In this document: positions 1 through 8,646 of the stretch, in pieces
Numbering within the stretch: position 1 is the first letter of the stretch
Layout of the letters: the number at the start of each line of letters is the position of its first letter
Source of the DNA: Lachnospiraceae bacterium
Lineage (GTDB): Bacteria; Bacillota; Clostridia; Lachnospirales; Lachnospiraceae
Direction of reading: 5' to 3'
Assembly: GCA_017553695.1 (NCBI GenBank)
Contig: JAFZKG010000051.1
Coordinates: forward strand, 1 to 42,524
Length of the DNA: 42,524 bases
Notes under the pieces: model-generated
Told to the model about the DNA's origin: nothing
Databases searched by the model: none
What the model saw: the letters and a program-made list of their open reading frames with translations, nothing else
Translations under genes and position numbers: made by a program

Positions 1-372
1 ACGAAGATCTATAAGAAGAGCAACGGAAAATGGACCGTGGCACAGAATTATCTGTGTACGGTTGGCGATACCAGCAAGGGCTGGGATACGATCAAGGGCG
101 ATTTTTATGTGGGGTATTCCTCCTGGGATAATCCATATACCAGAGGGTACTCCTTTGAAGATACCGATAATCATACCCTTTATTACTGGGTGCGATTCTG
201 TGACAGTTTCCTTTTCCATTCCCAATTGTACGATCTGAACACGTATAATTTAACAAAGAGTGGAAATGCCCTGGGTGAAGAATTGTCACATGGCTGTGTC
301 CGGTTAAAGATTGATAATGCAAAATGGATCTATGATAATATTCCGGATGGAACGAGAGTGATCGTCTACTAA
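1..372 (+). CDS. L,D-transpeptidase (YkuD family), C-terminal fragment
   Basis: The reading frame is open from the first base, so the gene begins upstream of the window; about 123 C-terminal residues are visible. The SHGCVRL motif (Cys codon 295-297) is the YkuD catalytic signature, and an upstream His lies in FLFHSQLYD. The family forms 3-3 cross-links in peptidoglycan, or attaches proteins to it, outside the membrane. The end of the domain (NAKWIYDNIPDGTRVIVY) is typical of the family's last strand. The gene stops 19 bases before a cell-wall transglutaminase gene, so the two may be co-transcribed. The N-terminal architecture (signal, repeats or extra domains) cannot be seen. Confidence 0.9.
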   Translation, partial: TKIYKKSNGKWTVAQNYLCTVGDTSKGWDTIKGDFYVGYSSWDNPYTRGYSFEDTDNHTLYYWVRFCDSFLFHSQLYDLNTYNLTKSGNALGEELSHGCVRLKIDNAKWIYDNIPDGTRVIVY

Positions 373-391
373 ATCATATTGGGGGAGCGGA

Positions 392-2113
392 ATGCAAACG
401 AAGACACAAAAACAAACACTCGTATCTGTAGTATTCGGCATGATGATCTTTTTCCTGCTTTTCTTTGGATGCGCATTCATCACAAAGGCGGAAACGGAAC
501 CTGAATCTGAAACGCAAAGCGAATCTGAAACGCAGAGTGAACCGGAAACGAAACCGGTCGTCTTAAATGGTTTATGCGTCAAGACGGATGGAAGCGGCAA
601 GATCGCCTATTATAAAAAGGGAAAGATCGATACCTCCCATAACGGGTTTGAACAGCTGGCCGACGGCTCGGATGATACCTGGTATTACGTGGAATCCGGT
701 GTCGTGACCGGTTCCACGAACGATGTTGTATCCGGAACGATTGACGGGAAAGACGGCTGGTATCTGGTATGCGAGAGTCAGTTCACAAAAGAAACGACGG
801 TTGCCCACAATAAATATGGCTGGTGGTATGTAAAAAACGGCAAAGTGAATTTCTCTTTCCGGGGGTTCGCGGATAATGAATATGGACGGTGGTATCTGGA
901 GAAAGGCAAAGTCAATTTTGATAAAAACGGACTTGTGAAAGGCAAAGTATCCGGAGAATCGGAAGATACCTGGTGGTATGTGAAAGAAAGCAAAGTAATT
1001 CCGACGGAGGATATCATTCAGAACGAATACGGCTGGTGGTATGTCAGGGACGGACAGGTCGATTTTACACATACCGGTGTGGAAAAGAATAAATACGGCT
1101 GGTGGTACATAAGAGAAGGAAAGGTGAATTTTAATTATACCGGGTTTGCGAAGAACAAATACGGCTGGTGGTATGTGGAAAAAGGCCAGGTCACCTTTAA
1201 GAAATATGACATCATCAAAGGAAAGGCAAATACTGATCCGGAGGCAGCGAGAGAAGAGGCCTGGTGGTATATCAATCAGAGCAAGGTAACAGATGCAGAG
1301 ACTGTTGCGCAGAATTCCTATGGCTGGTGGTATGTCAATGAAGGGAAAGTTGATTTTACCTATACCGGTATTAAATCAAACCAGTACGGCGATTGGCGGA
1401 TCGTTGAAGGGAAAGTAAATTTCAAGTGTAATTCCGTCATAGAATTTGAAGGCGAATGGCTGTATGTGAAGAATGGCAAGGTGGATTATTCTTACACCGG
1501 TCTGGCCAAAAAAGGGGACGAGTGGTGGTACTTCAATAAAGGCAAAAGAGATACCACTTTTACCGGTCTGGCCTATTATGACGGCAACTGGTATTACATG
1601 GAAGATGGTAAACTCAACTGGGATTATAATGGGGAAGCATCGATCCCGGGTTATACCAGGACTTATACCGTTGTAAACGGAAAAGTCTCTGGCGCATTGG
1701 TCCCGCCAACTGCGGCTCTGCAGAAACAGGCGGACGAGATCCTGAACAAGATCGGATGGAATCTCCGCGCAGCTTTTGACTGGTGCGTCATGAGTTATGT
1801 GAGATATACAGAAGACGGCGGAAAAGGCACCGGATATTACGCAAAATACGGATTCAATAACCATCGCGGGAATTGTTACTGTATGGCAGGATCCTTTGTC
1901 GTACTGGCAAGAGAATTGGGATATGAAGCTGTTCAGATCTCAGGGTATATTGCCGGGACCTATATTCACTCCTGGTGCGAGGTGAAGGTGAACGGCAAAT
2001 GGTATGTGTTTGATCCGGACTTCGTGGTGGAAAACGGACACGGTGGATATCAGATCAACTATGGCGACCGTGGCACCTGGATCTATACAGATTATTACAG
2101 AATGGGGAATTAA
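392..2113 (+). CDS. Secreted cell-wall repeat protein with C-terminal transglutaminase-like domain
   Basis: The 573-residue protein starts at ATG 392 behind a GGGGGAG ribosome site (381-387). Residues 1-33 form a signal peptide with likely cleavage after TKA. A Glu/Ser/Thr-rich linker follows (about 34-55). Residues about 95-415 hold some fourteen tryptophan-rich repeats of about 20-30 residues with the core YGWWYVKNGKVNF, related to choline-binding-like wall repeats of Clostridia. The C-terminal 110 residues are a transglutaminase-like cysteine protease fold: Cys495 in GNCYC, His526 in HSWCEV and Asp541 in VFDPDF form the expected triad. The repeats probably hold the enzyme at the wall; whether it cross-links or cleaves is unknown. 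It follows an L,D-transpeptidase fragment. Confidence 0.88.
   Translation: MQTKTQKQTLVSVVFGMMIFFLLFFGCAFITKAETEPESETQSESETQSEPETKPVVLNGLCVKTDGSGKIAYYKKGKIDTSHNGFEQLADGSDDTWYYVESGVVTGSTNDVVSGTIDGKDGWYLVCESQFTKETTVAHNKYGWWYVKNGKVNFSFRGFADNEYGRWYLEKGKVNFDKNGLVKGKVSGESEDTWWYVKESKVIPTEDIIQNEYGWWYVRDGQVDFTHTGVEKNKYGWWYIREGKVNFNYTGFAKNKYGWWYVEKGQVTFKKYDIIKGKANTDPEAAREEAWWYINQSKVTDAETVAQNSYGWWYVNEGKVDFTYTGIKSNQYGDWRIVEGKVNFKCNSVIEFEGEWLYVKNGKVDYSYTGLAKKGDEWWYFNKGKRDTTFTGLAYYDGNWYYMEDGKLNWDYNGEASIPGYTRTYTVVNGKVSGALVPPTAALQKQADEILNKIGWNLRAAFDWCVMSYVRYTEDGGKGTGYYAKYGFNNHRGNCYCMAGSFVVLARELGYEAVQISGYIAGTYIHSWCEVKVNGKWYVFDPDFVVENGHGGYQINYGDRGTWIYTDYYRMGN
677..1640 (+). repeat. Tandem coding repeats, W-rich wall-binding type
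   Basis: About fourteen degenerate units of roughly 60-90 bp lie inside the transglutaminase gene. The core AAATATGGCTGGTGGTATGT recurs with small changes near 812, 1090, 1158 and 1317. Units differ in quality: the middle ones keep YGWWY, while the outer ones have drifted to GNWYY or GEWLY. That pattern suggests growth by internal duplication followed by drift. Confidence 0.8.
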
Positions 2114-2127
2114 ATTCCCCTTTCTTT
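2104..2127 (+). terminator. Weak hairpin overlapping the stop codon
   Basis: GGGGAATT (2104-2111) and AATTCCCC (2113-2120) form a near-perfect palindrome that includes the TAA stop of the transglutaminase gene. TTTCTTT follows. The loop must be made by opening central A/T pairs, so termination may be partial. Confidence 0.5.
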
Positions 2128-2143
2128 ACGTCTGGGATTTCTG

Positions 2144-2149
2144 TATAAT
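2144..2149 (+). promoter_or_regulatory. Candidate -10 box for the lipoprotein gene
   Basis: TATAAT lies 33 bases before the TTG start at 2182. I find no good -35 element at 16-18 bp spacing, so the assignment rests on the -10 box and its position after a terminator-like hairpin. Confidence 0.4.
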
Positions 2150-2181
2150 AAAAAAAAGTTTGTGTGTGGAGGAAACCCACT

Positions 2182-2997
2182 TTGAAAAACAGGATAGCAA
2201 AAATTATTTTAGCCTGTGGGATCGTGATCTGTCTGCTGGCAGTCACTGCATGCAGTGAGACACAGACGCAGGATAAGGGCGCAACCGGAACACCGGGTTC
2301 TTCGCAATCGGCAAAAGTTGTGTCCCCGGCTGTATCTTCTGCATCTTCGGGCGCTGTCTCCGGCGCATTCAGCGGGTCCGCTTCTGCGAACGTGGAACCG
2401 GAGGTGGTAAGAAAAACGATCGGAAAACAGGGCGCGTCATCTACGACCAAAAAAGTGACACTTCTGAATCTGACCGGTCAGAACATCATCAGTTTTACGA
2501 TCAAACATTCCCTGGAACAGCAGTTCGGCGCGAACATGCTGGAAGCAGGCGATGTCTTTCTGCTGGATGAGTCACGGGATGTTTATTATGATACCGCCGC
2601 CGCGTTGGACGCACAGGCAGCACAGACAGCGGAAGAGAAAAGCCAGAATCTGTACCTGACGTATAATATTCAGATCGTCCTGGCAGACGGGACCACTTTC
2701 ATCATTCACGATTTTCCGTTTAATGACATGGAAAACGGAAGGATCATTGTACAGAACTGGACAGGATTCCTGGAGTATGTTGATCTTCTGACGGGGGAAG
2801 ATGTTGTTACCCGCCAGCATGAGATCGAAGCAAATGCGGCTGACCAGGCAGCAGCCTATGCGGCACAACAGGAGCTTTGGGCACAGCAACAGCAGTGGGC
2901 ACAGCAGCAACAGCAGCAGTCCTATTACACCGAGCCGGTGCAGAACAACAATGATGATGGCTGCGTTGGTGATGCATCGGGCTTGCTTTATAATTGA
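2182..2997 (+). CDS. Gln-rich lipoprotein of unknown function
   Basis: I do not recognise a family. TTG 2182 is chosen because GGAGGA (2168-2173) sits 8 bases upstream and it gives a normal lipoprotein signal; the in-frame GTG at 2164 lies before that site. Of 271 residues, 1-24 form a signal ending in the lipobox VTAC. A Ser/Ala-rich linker (about 25-75) leads to a central globular part with a strand-rich pattern (LLNLTGQNIISFTIK, LYLTYNIQIVLADGTTFIIHDF). The tail is very rich in Gln and Ala and ends with Tyr, Asn and Asp. It is probably anchored on the outer face of the membrane. The acyltransferase gene begins one base after its stop, suggesting linked expression. Confidence 0.75.
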   Translation: MKNRIAKIILACGIVICLLAVTACSETQTQDKGATGTPGSSQSAKVVSPAVSSASSGAVSGAFSGSASANVEPEVVRKTIGKQGASSTTKKVTLLNLTGQNIISFTIKHSLEQQFGANMLEAGDVFLLDESRDVYYDTAAALDAQAAQTAEEKSQNLYLTYNIQIVLADGTTFIIHDFPFNDMENGRIIVQNWTGFLEYVDLLTGEDVVTRQHEIEANAADQAAAYAAQQELWAQQQQWAQQQQQQSYYTEPVQNNNDDGCVGDASGLLYN

Positions 2998-2998
2998 T

Positions 2999-4096
2999 AT
3001 GAAGAAGATCCATTACTTATCGTATTTACGGGCTGTTGCGTGCATCGCGATCATTATTCTGCATACAGTTGATGTGGCAGTTATCCTATATCAGGATCAT
3101 ATTACCAACGGAGAGAGAATCGCTTCGCTCTCCGTTGTTTATTGCATGATGTGGGCGGTGCCGTGTTTCGTCATGGTGACCGGCGCACTTCTTTTGAGCA
3201 AGGACCGGACAATCACGATCAAAGACGTTTTCGGGAAGTATATCCTGAGGGTCCTGATCGCACTGTTTGCGGCCAGCCTGGTTTTCGCCCTGTTCAATAT
3301 GCTGATGAACAGGGAAGGCTTCGGGGTCGCGTTTCTGGCCAGAGGATTCCTGAACGCTCTGACAGGGAACGGATGGGCACATATGTGGTATCTGTATCTG
3401 TTGATCGGACTTTATCTGCTGATGATCTTTTACCGGGCAGTCGCGCATCATGTTTCGGATAAAGAATATCGTTTGCTTCTGCTTATTTACGTAGTGTTCT
3501 TATCGATCCTTCCGCTGCTGAATATGTGGAATGCAAAGACAGGCTTTTACATTCATGTTTCTTCGATTTATCCGTTTTATCTGTTCGCGGGATATGCGGT
3601 CGCGGAGGAAATACTGAAGATCAATAAGGGAATCAGTATTCTGCTGATCGTGATCGGTGTGGCCGGCATCATCGCCTCTACGATCCTGGATGCAAAGAAT
3701 GCGCGGATCGCATACGGCAACCTGCTTGGCTATTCGTCAATCTTCGTCCTGCTTCTGGCAGTTGGCGTTTTCTCATTTATGAAAAATTTCTTTGGCGGAC
3801 AGGTGCTGCAAGCAACAGAAGTGGTTGCAGCTGATGACCCTGAACCGGAGGCTTCGGAAGAAAAGAAACCGGGCATCATCGGCAAGATCTTCCTGGAGAT
3901 TGACCGCTGTTCATTCGGTATCTATCTGATCCATATGATCTTTGTGCGCCTCGTACTGCGGTACTGGCAAGTGGACCCATATGCTTCGAATGTGACGATC
4001 CTCGTTTTCATCGGGCTTGTGCTGGGCATTCTCATCGTATCCTACGGGATCACGGCATTACTGAAGCTGATCCCGGGCGTGAAAAAAATCCTGTAA
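2999..4096 (+). CDS. Acyltransferase 3 family membrane protein
   Basis: The 365-residue protein has about ten predicted membrane segments. It opens with YLRAVACIAIIILH, the family's first helix with the conserved Arg and His. It ends with GIYLIHMIFVRLVLR, the typical late motif with a conserved His. Such enzymes transfer acetyl or other acyl groups to extracellular sugars or wall polymers; the substrate cannot be told here. ATG 2999 is preferred over in-frame starts inside the lipoprotein gene because the family motif begins a few residues later. No clear ribosome site precedes it, so translation is probably coupled to the upstream gene. An acidic soluble stretch (about residues 279-300) lies between late helices. 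Confidence 0.85.
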   Translation: MKKIHYLSYLRAVACIAIIILHTVDVAVILYQDHITNGERIASLSVVYCMMWAVPCFVMVTGALLLSKDRTITIKDVFGKYILRVLIALFAASLVFALFNMLMNREGFGVAFLARGFLNALTGNGWAHMWYLYLLIGLYLLMIFYRAVAHHVSDKEYRLLLLIYVVFLSILPLLNMWNAKTGFYIHVSSIYPFYLFAGYAVAEEILKINKGISILLIVIGVAGIIASTILDAKNARIAYGNLLGYSSIFVLLLAVGVFSFMKNFFGGQVLQATEVVAADDPEPEASEEKKPGIIGKIFLEIDRCSFGIYLIHMIFVRLVLRYWQVDPYASNVTILVFIGLVLGILIVSYGITALLKLIPGVKKIL

Positions 4097-4124
4097 TGAT
4101 CCATGATCATTCCCGGATAAGCGG

Positions 4125-4149
4125 ACACCTCCTCACGGAGGTGTTTTTT
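4125..4149 (+). terminator. Rho-independent terminator
   Basis: ACACCTCC (4125-4132), loop TCAC, GGAGGTGT (4137-4144), then a T run. It is a perfect 8 bp stem and closes the acyltransferase unit. Confidence 0.92.
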
Positions 4150-4163
4150 CTGGTCTGGTCCTA

Positions 4164-4172
4164 TGTTATAAT
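4164..4172 (+). promoter_or_regulatory. Extended -10 promoter for the SPFH gene
   Basis: TGTTATAAT is a full extended -10 element (TG, one base, TATAAT). It lies 44 bases before the start codon and directly after the terminator. The -35 region is a T-rich run with no clear match. Confidence 0.65.
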
Positions 4173-4215
4173 AATCAAAGATATCGGCCTGAGCCGAAAG
4201 AAAGAGGTAATAACT

Positions 4216-5187
4216 ATGGATACATTTGGAAAATTCATTGCGCTGGCAGTGGTCATCGTGATCATTCTTATTCTGATCTTCACGAATATCCGGATCGTGC
4301 CGCAGGCGCACGAATACATCATTGAACTTTTAGGCAAATACCACCGGACCTGGAGCGCAGGTCTTCACGTAAAGATCCCGTTTATCTCCCGCGTGGCAAA
4401 GATCGTGACGCTGAAGGAACAGGTGCTGGATTCCCCGCCGCAGCCGGTCATCACAAAGGATAACGTTACGATGCAGATCGATACGGTTGTTTATTTCCGC
4501 ATTTTCGATTCCAAGCTGTACACCTACGGCGCTGTGGATCCGATTTCTGCACTCGAGAATTTGACCGCAACCACGCTGCGTAACCTGGTCGGCGAACTGG
4601 AACTCGACGGCACGCTGACTTCTCGTGACACGATCAACGGCAAGATGACCACGATCCTGGATGAGGCAACGGACCAGTGGGGCATCAAAGTATCCCGTGT
4701 GGAGCTGAAGAACATCATTCCGCCGAGCGAGATCCAGAACGCAATGGAAAAACAGATGAAGGCTGAGCGTGACCGCCGTGAGACGCTACTACAGGCAGAG
4801 GGCCACAAGGCAGCTGCCATCACCCGTGCAGAAGGTGATAAGCAGGCCATGATCCTGGCAGCAGAAGGTGAGCGCGACGCGCGGATCGCCCGCGCAGAAG
4901 GTGAAGCAAGAGCAATCTATCTTGCAAAGAAGGCAGAGGCAGATGGTCTCCGCGCATTGAAAGAAGCCGGCGTAGACGAGGCCGTTCTGGAACTGAAAAA
5001 ATACGAAGCCCTCGTGCAGATGTCAAATGGAAAGGCATCCAAGATCATCGTTCCGACTGACGCCGTCAATGCAGTGAAAGCGAACGTGCTGTTTTCCGAA
5101 ACGACGGGGCTCGGCGACGTGACCCCGGCGGCACCGGAAGAAAAAGCGAAAGACGTGGAGGATCCTTGCTGCGATCCTAAGAAATAA
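4216..5187 (+). CDS. SPFH/stomatin-like membrane protein (QmcA type)
   Basis: ATG 4216 follows an AGAGGT ribosome site (4203-4208); the frame stays open upstream but that part covers the terminator and promoter. Of 323 residues, about 5-23 form one N-terminal membrane helix. An SPFH/band 7 domain follows (about 25-190; IVPQAHEYIIELLGKYHRTWSAG is typical). A long charged helical stretch rich in Ala, Glu and Arg comes next (about 185-260; QMKAERDRRE). These proteins form large oligomers that scaffold membrane microdomains or control proteases. The acidic tail ends in CCDPKK. No partner NfeD gene is adjacent; the next genes encode an acetyltransferase and an arabinofuranosidase. Confidence 0.92.
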   Translation: MDTFGKFIALAVVIVIILILIFTNIRIVPQAHEYIIELLGKYHRTWSAGLHVKIPFISRVAKIVTLKEQVLDSPPQPVITKDNVTMQIDTVVYFRIFDSKLYTYGAVDPISALENLTATTLRNLVGELELDGTLTSRDTINGKMTTILDEATDQWGIKVSRVELKNIIPPSEIQNAMEKQMKAERDRRETLLQAEGHKAAAITRAEGDKQAMILAAEGERDARIARAEGEARAIYLAKKAEADGLRALKEAGVDEAVLELKKYEALVQMSNGKASKIIVPTDAVNAVKANVLFSETTGLGDVTPAAPEEKAKDVEDPCCDPKK

Positions 5188-5190
5188 ACA

Positions 5191-5736
5191 ATGAAGTTAC
5201 GGACGGAACGGCTGATATTACGTCCCTGGACCTCAGCAGATGCAGAGGTTCTGTTCCGTTGGGCGAAAGACCCGCAAGTCGGGCCAATCGCCGGCTGGCC
5301 AGCACATCGGAGTATTGAAGACAGCAAGGCCATGATCGCGGATCAGTATTCCAAACCGGAGGTGTATGCAGTCTGTCTGTGTGGAGAAGAGGCGCATCCG
5401 ATCGGCTGCCTGTCCTTAAAGTTTGGTGAGGATACGGATTTATCAGATGCAGCAGATGAATGTGAGATCAGCGCCTGGCTGGCGCCGCCTTACTGGGGAC
5501 AGGGCCTGATCCCGGAAGGCTGTGATGCTTTGCTTGGACATGGATTCGAGGATCTTGGCATGAAAGCCATCTGGGCCGGTTATTACGACGGGAATTTCAA
5601 GTCTGTTGCCTGCCTGATGCGCATCGGCTTCCGCGAACACCATATTGAAAAGAATATATATCTGCCGCTTCTTGGCGAACTCCGCTGCGGACACGTAGTA
5701 GTTATGACCCGCGCGGACTGGGAGGAAAGACAATGA
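5191..5736 (+). CDS. GNAT acetyltransferase, RimJ/RimL type
   Basis: This 181-residue protein starts three bases after the SPFH stop. It opens with LRTERLILRPW, the hallmark of RimJ/L-type GNAT enzymes that move an acetyl group from acetyl-CoA to an amine such as a protein N-terminus. The fold then continues with ISAWLAPPYWGQGLIPEG (acetyl-CoA loop region, here WGQGL rather than the full R/QxxGxG/A) and NFKSVACLMRIGFREH (C-terminal part, where Asn-x-x-Ser is common). The substrate is unknown. Its TGA overlaps the ATG of the arabinofuranosidase gene by four bases, so the two are translationally coupled. Confidence 0.88.
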   Translation: MKLRTERLILRPWTSADAEVLFRWAKDPQVGPIAGWPAHRSIEDSKAMIADQYSKPEVYAVCLCGEEAHPIGCLSLKFGEDTDLSDAADECEISAWLAPPYWGQGLIPEGCDALLGHGFEDLGMKAIWAGYYDGNFKSVACLMRIGFREHHIEKNIYLPLLGELRCGHVVVMTRADWEERQ

Positions 5737-7715
5737 TTCAACTAACGATAAATCCGGACCGGGTGCTGCATAAAGTCAGCCCGGATCTGATGGGAATCTT
5801 TTTTGAAGATATCAATTTTGGCGCAGATGGCGGCATGAACGCCAACATGGTCAGCAATTACAGTTTCGACGGCGTCTTCATGGGTGAAGAATATGCGGAC
5901 GTGCCGGATTATTTCCGGTATTGGACAATCGAGGGCTGTGAGGCAGAGAGTCTGAATGAGGACCCGCTCGGCAAAAACAGTCGCTACGCCCGCATCCGTG
6001 TGAACGGAACGGGACGTCTGACGAATATCGGCTATAATGGCGGCAATGAATATGCGGACCAGTGCGCCATTTCTATCAAAGAGGGACACGCGTATACGTT
6101 TGAAGCGTATGTGCGCGGAGACCTTGATCTGAAAGTATTTGTGGAAGACGCAGATGGCGAGCCGTTGACAGACAGCGTAGCCTTGCTGGCAGCAAACTTC
6201 ACGGGCGTGCCGGATGAGCACGGTACAGAGGCTCAGGATGTAGCCGACAGCGCAAATGCCCATTCCTGGCAGCATATCAAGACGATACTTCATGGAACAA
6301 AAGAATCCTATGGCCGGCTGGTCATCGAACTGACCGGGGAAGGCGTGATCGATCTGGACTGCGTGCAGTTATATGACGCCGATTATTGGGGCAAAGATGA
6401 TTCGAAGTGGCAGAACGGCAAGCTGCGCAAAGACCTGATGGAAGCTCTGATGGCGCTGAAACCACGGTTCATGCGTTTCCCGGGCGGCTGCATTGTTGAA
6501 GGTGCACGGCACGGAAACGAATACAACTGGAAAGAAACGGTCGGACCGCTTTACGATCGGAAATGCAAATATAATCTTTGGGCAGAGCAGACGCCGAACG
6601 GTGGTTGCGGGCAGTCTTATCAGATCGGCTTCTATGAATTCCTTTGCCTGTGCGAGGATCTGGGTGCGAAGCCACAGCCGACTTTATTCGCAGGCATCAA
6701 TTGCCAGTTCCGCAGCGCAGAGACGATTGATCCGGACAGCGAAGAATTTAAGACCTATGTCATCGATAATTATCTGGACCTGATCGAATTCGCGAATGGT
6801 GACGAGACCACAACATGGGGAAAATTCCGCTGCGATATGGGACATCCGAAGCCGTTCGGCCTGCAGCGGATCGGCATTGGAAATGAAAACTATGGTGACG
6901 ATTATATGCGCAAGTTCGAGATGATCCGCAGCGCCATTCATGAGAGATATCCGGAGATCCTGTGCATCATGAGTGCGGGCTTCCGCCCGGAGAAAGAGCA
7001 TACGCAGCCATTCTGGGATTACGGCAAGACACTGGACACCTGCATTCTGATCGACGAGCACTGTTACCATACACCGGCATGGTTCTATGAGTCCGCTTAC
7101 CGGTTCGATAAATATGACCGGAACGTGGGCAAGGCAAAACTTTACTTCGGCGAATATGCAGCCAACAATCTGTCCGGACCGGAAGGCAAGATCGACGCGG
7201 AGCATGCAAACTCATTCGGATCCGCACTTTCAGAGGCAGCCTTCCTGACCGGAGCGGAGCGCAACAGCGACTTCCTGCTGTCCACCTCTTATGCGCCGCT
7301 GTTCAATCTGATCGGCGGCACGCACTGGACACACAACATGATCGATTTCAACCCGGGATATGTCTGTCTGACGGCCAACTACATGGTGCAGAAACTGTTC
7401 GGCAATTTCCAGGCGGAGAATTATATCGGCTTTGATGGTGAACTGCCGGAGAATGTGTATTGCAGCGTGGAGGCAGATGATGAGCAGATCATCATCAAAC
7501 TGGTGAATGCGAATGCTTCGCCGGTTGAGATTGATTTCGGCCTAACGGGCAGCGCGAAGATCTATCGCCTGCACAGTGATGATCTGGAAACACGGAACGA
7601 TCTGGCATTTACCGGACCGGCAGATTACCGCGTCCAGATCGAAGAATCGGAAGAAGGGATCGCGCCGTATCATTGCGCGGGCAATTCTTTCGCAGTCCTG
7701 ATCATCCGGAGATAA
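5733..7715 (+). CDS. GH51 alpha-L-arabinofuranosidase
   Basis: The 660-residue enzyme has no signal peptide. It should release terminal L-arabinose from arabinoxylan or arabinan fragments; the lack of a signal suggests imported oligosaccharides. The family start is clear (SPDLMGIFFEDINFGADGG). A jelly-roll-like region follows, then the (beta/alpha)8 domain with Glu385 in GIGNENYGDDY as acid/base and Glu474 in YFGEYAANN as nucleophile, and a final beta domain. The C-terminal Trp/His features GGTHWTHNM are also typical. GGAGG lies just before ATG 5733, which overlaps the upstream stop. Together with araD and the kinase further on it supports arabinose use. Confidence 0.93.
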   Translation: MIQLTINPDRVLHKVSPDLMGIFFEDINFGADGGMNANMVSNYSFDGVFMGEEYADVPDYFRYWTIEGCEAESLNEDPLGKNSRYARIRVNGTGRLTNIGYNGGNEYADQCAISIKEGHAYTFEAYVRGDLDLKVFVEDADGEPLTDSVALLAANFTGVPDEHGTEAQDVADSANAHSWQHIKTILHGTKESYGRLVIELTGEGVIDLDCVQLYDADYWGKDDSKWQNGKLRKDLMEALMALKPRFMRFPGGCIVEGARHGNEYNWKETVGPLYDRKCKYNLWAEQTPNGGCGQSYQIGFYEFLCLCEDLGAKPQPTLFAGINCQFRSAETIDPDSEEFKTYVIDNYLDLIEFANGDETTTWGKFRCDMGHPKPFGLQRIGIGNENYGDDYMRKFEMIRSAIHERYPEILCIMSAGFRPEKEHTQPFWDYGKTLDTCILIDEHCYHTPAWFYESAYRFDKYDRNVGKAKLYFGEYAANNLSGPEGKIDAEHANSFGSALSEAAFLTGAERNSDFLLSTSYAPLFNLIGGTHWTHNMIDFNPGYVCLTANYMVQKLFGNFQAENYIGFDGELPENVYCSVEADDEQIIIKLVNANASPVEIDFGLTGSAKIYRLHSDDLETRNDLAFTGPADYRVQIEESEEGIAPYHCAGNSFAVLIIRR

Positions 7716-7718
7716 CGC

Positions 7719-8570
7719 ATGAATAAAACAACAAATAGAAAAAAGAGAAAACCAAATCGGAAAAAGAAAAAAACTCCGAAACCGATCTTTTATATTGTGC
7801 TGGCAGCCGTATTAGTAGTTGCGATCGTTGTCATCTGCCTCATCGCCTGCAGTGTGAAGAGAAGGAACGCGGAGTTCGATATCCAGCTTGATACGGATGC
7901 GGAAATGCTGGACGACTCCAAGTGGAAGACAGAGAACGGCTTCAAGATCTATGACGATCATAACTATGTATCCGTGACCGGCATCGATGTATCGGAGTGG
8001 GTCGGAGAGATCGACTGGCAGAGAGTGAAGGACGCCGGGATCGAATTTGCGATCCTTCGTGTCGGCTACCGTGGTTACGAAACGGCAAAATTTAATTTTG
8101 ATAACAGCCTTCATACATTCCTCGTCGGTTGCAATGAAGCAGGTCTCCCTGTCGGCGTCTACTTTGTTTCACAGGCGATCAATGAGCAGGAAGCCATCGA
8201 GGAAGCGGAGAGAGTATTGGAGAGCATTCATGGTTACACGGTCACGATGCCGATCTATATCGATCTGGAAGGAGCAGGAGATACAGCACGCACGAAGGAT
8301 CTGACCAGAGAGGAATATACGCAGATCGTCAATGCATTCTGCGGCCGCATCGAACAGGAAGGATTCCGTGGCGGTGTATACTCCAACGAGAACTGGATCA
8401 AAACACACCTGAACTGGGAAGATCTGACGCAGTGGGATCTATGGTTTGCGAAGTATAAGACCGTTCCGTCCACAGAGCACTCCTTCAATATGTGGCAGTA
8501 TACGGCATCCGCAACGATCGACGGCATTGAAAAGGAATGCGATCTGAACGTACGCGTTTATGAGAAATAA
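7719..8570 (+). CDS. Membrane-anchored GH25 lysozyme-like muramidase
   Basis: The 283-residue protein begins with a very Lys/Arg-rich segment (1-22), then one membrane helix (about 24-45), so the enzyme faces outward. Residues 88-283 match GH25: Asp90 in GIDVSEW and Asp182/Glu184 in YIDLEG are the catalytic acidic residues expected for N-acetylmuramidases. The end FNMWQYTASATIDGIEKECDLN is the usual C-terminal motif, with WQY and DLN. It would cleave the MurNAc-GlcNAc bond in peptidoglycan. The start lies three bases after the arabinofuranosidase stop, with GGAG (7709-7712) as ribosome site. Confidence 0.92.
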   Translation: MNKTTNRKKRKPNRKKKKTPKPIFYIVLAAVLVVAIVVICLIACSVKRRNAEFDIQLDTDAEMLDDSKWKTENGFKIYDDHNYVSVTGIDVSEWVGEIDWQRVKDAGIEFAILRVGYRGYETAKFNFDNSLHTFLVGCNEAGLPVGVYFVSQAINEQEAIEEAERVLESIHGYTVTMPIYIDLEGAGDTARTKDLTREEYTQIVNAFCGRIEQEGFRGGVYSNENWIKTHLNWEDLTQWDLWFAKYKTVPSTEHSFNMWQYTASATIDGIEKECDLNVRVYEK

Positions 8571-8646
8571 TGATGACAGACCGCACGGGTAAACGTTCAT
8601 CAGAAATAAATGGCGCATCGCGCCAATCATATAGGAGAACAACATC

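Noticed and set aside
2801-2998. N-terminal extension of the acyltransferase into the lipoprotein gene
   Set aside because: The extra residues are the out-of-frame reading of the Gln-rich tail; the family's first helix starts just after ATG 2999.
3108-3140. 9 bp inverted repeat AACGGAGAG/CTCTCCGTT as a terminator or attachment site
   Set aside because: It lies inside the acyltransferase coding sequence and has no T run; it is probably chance or a minor RNA fold.
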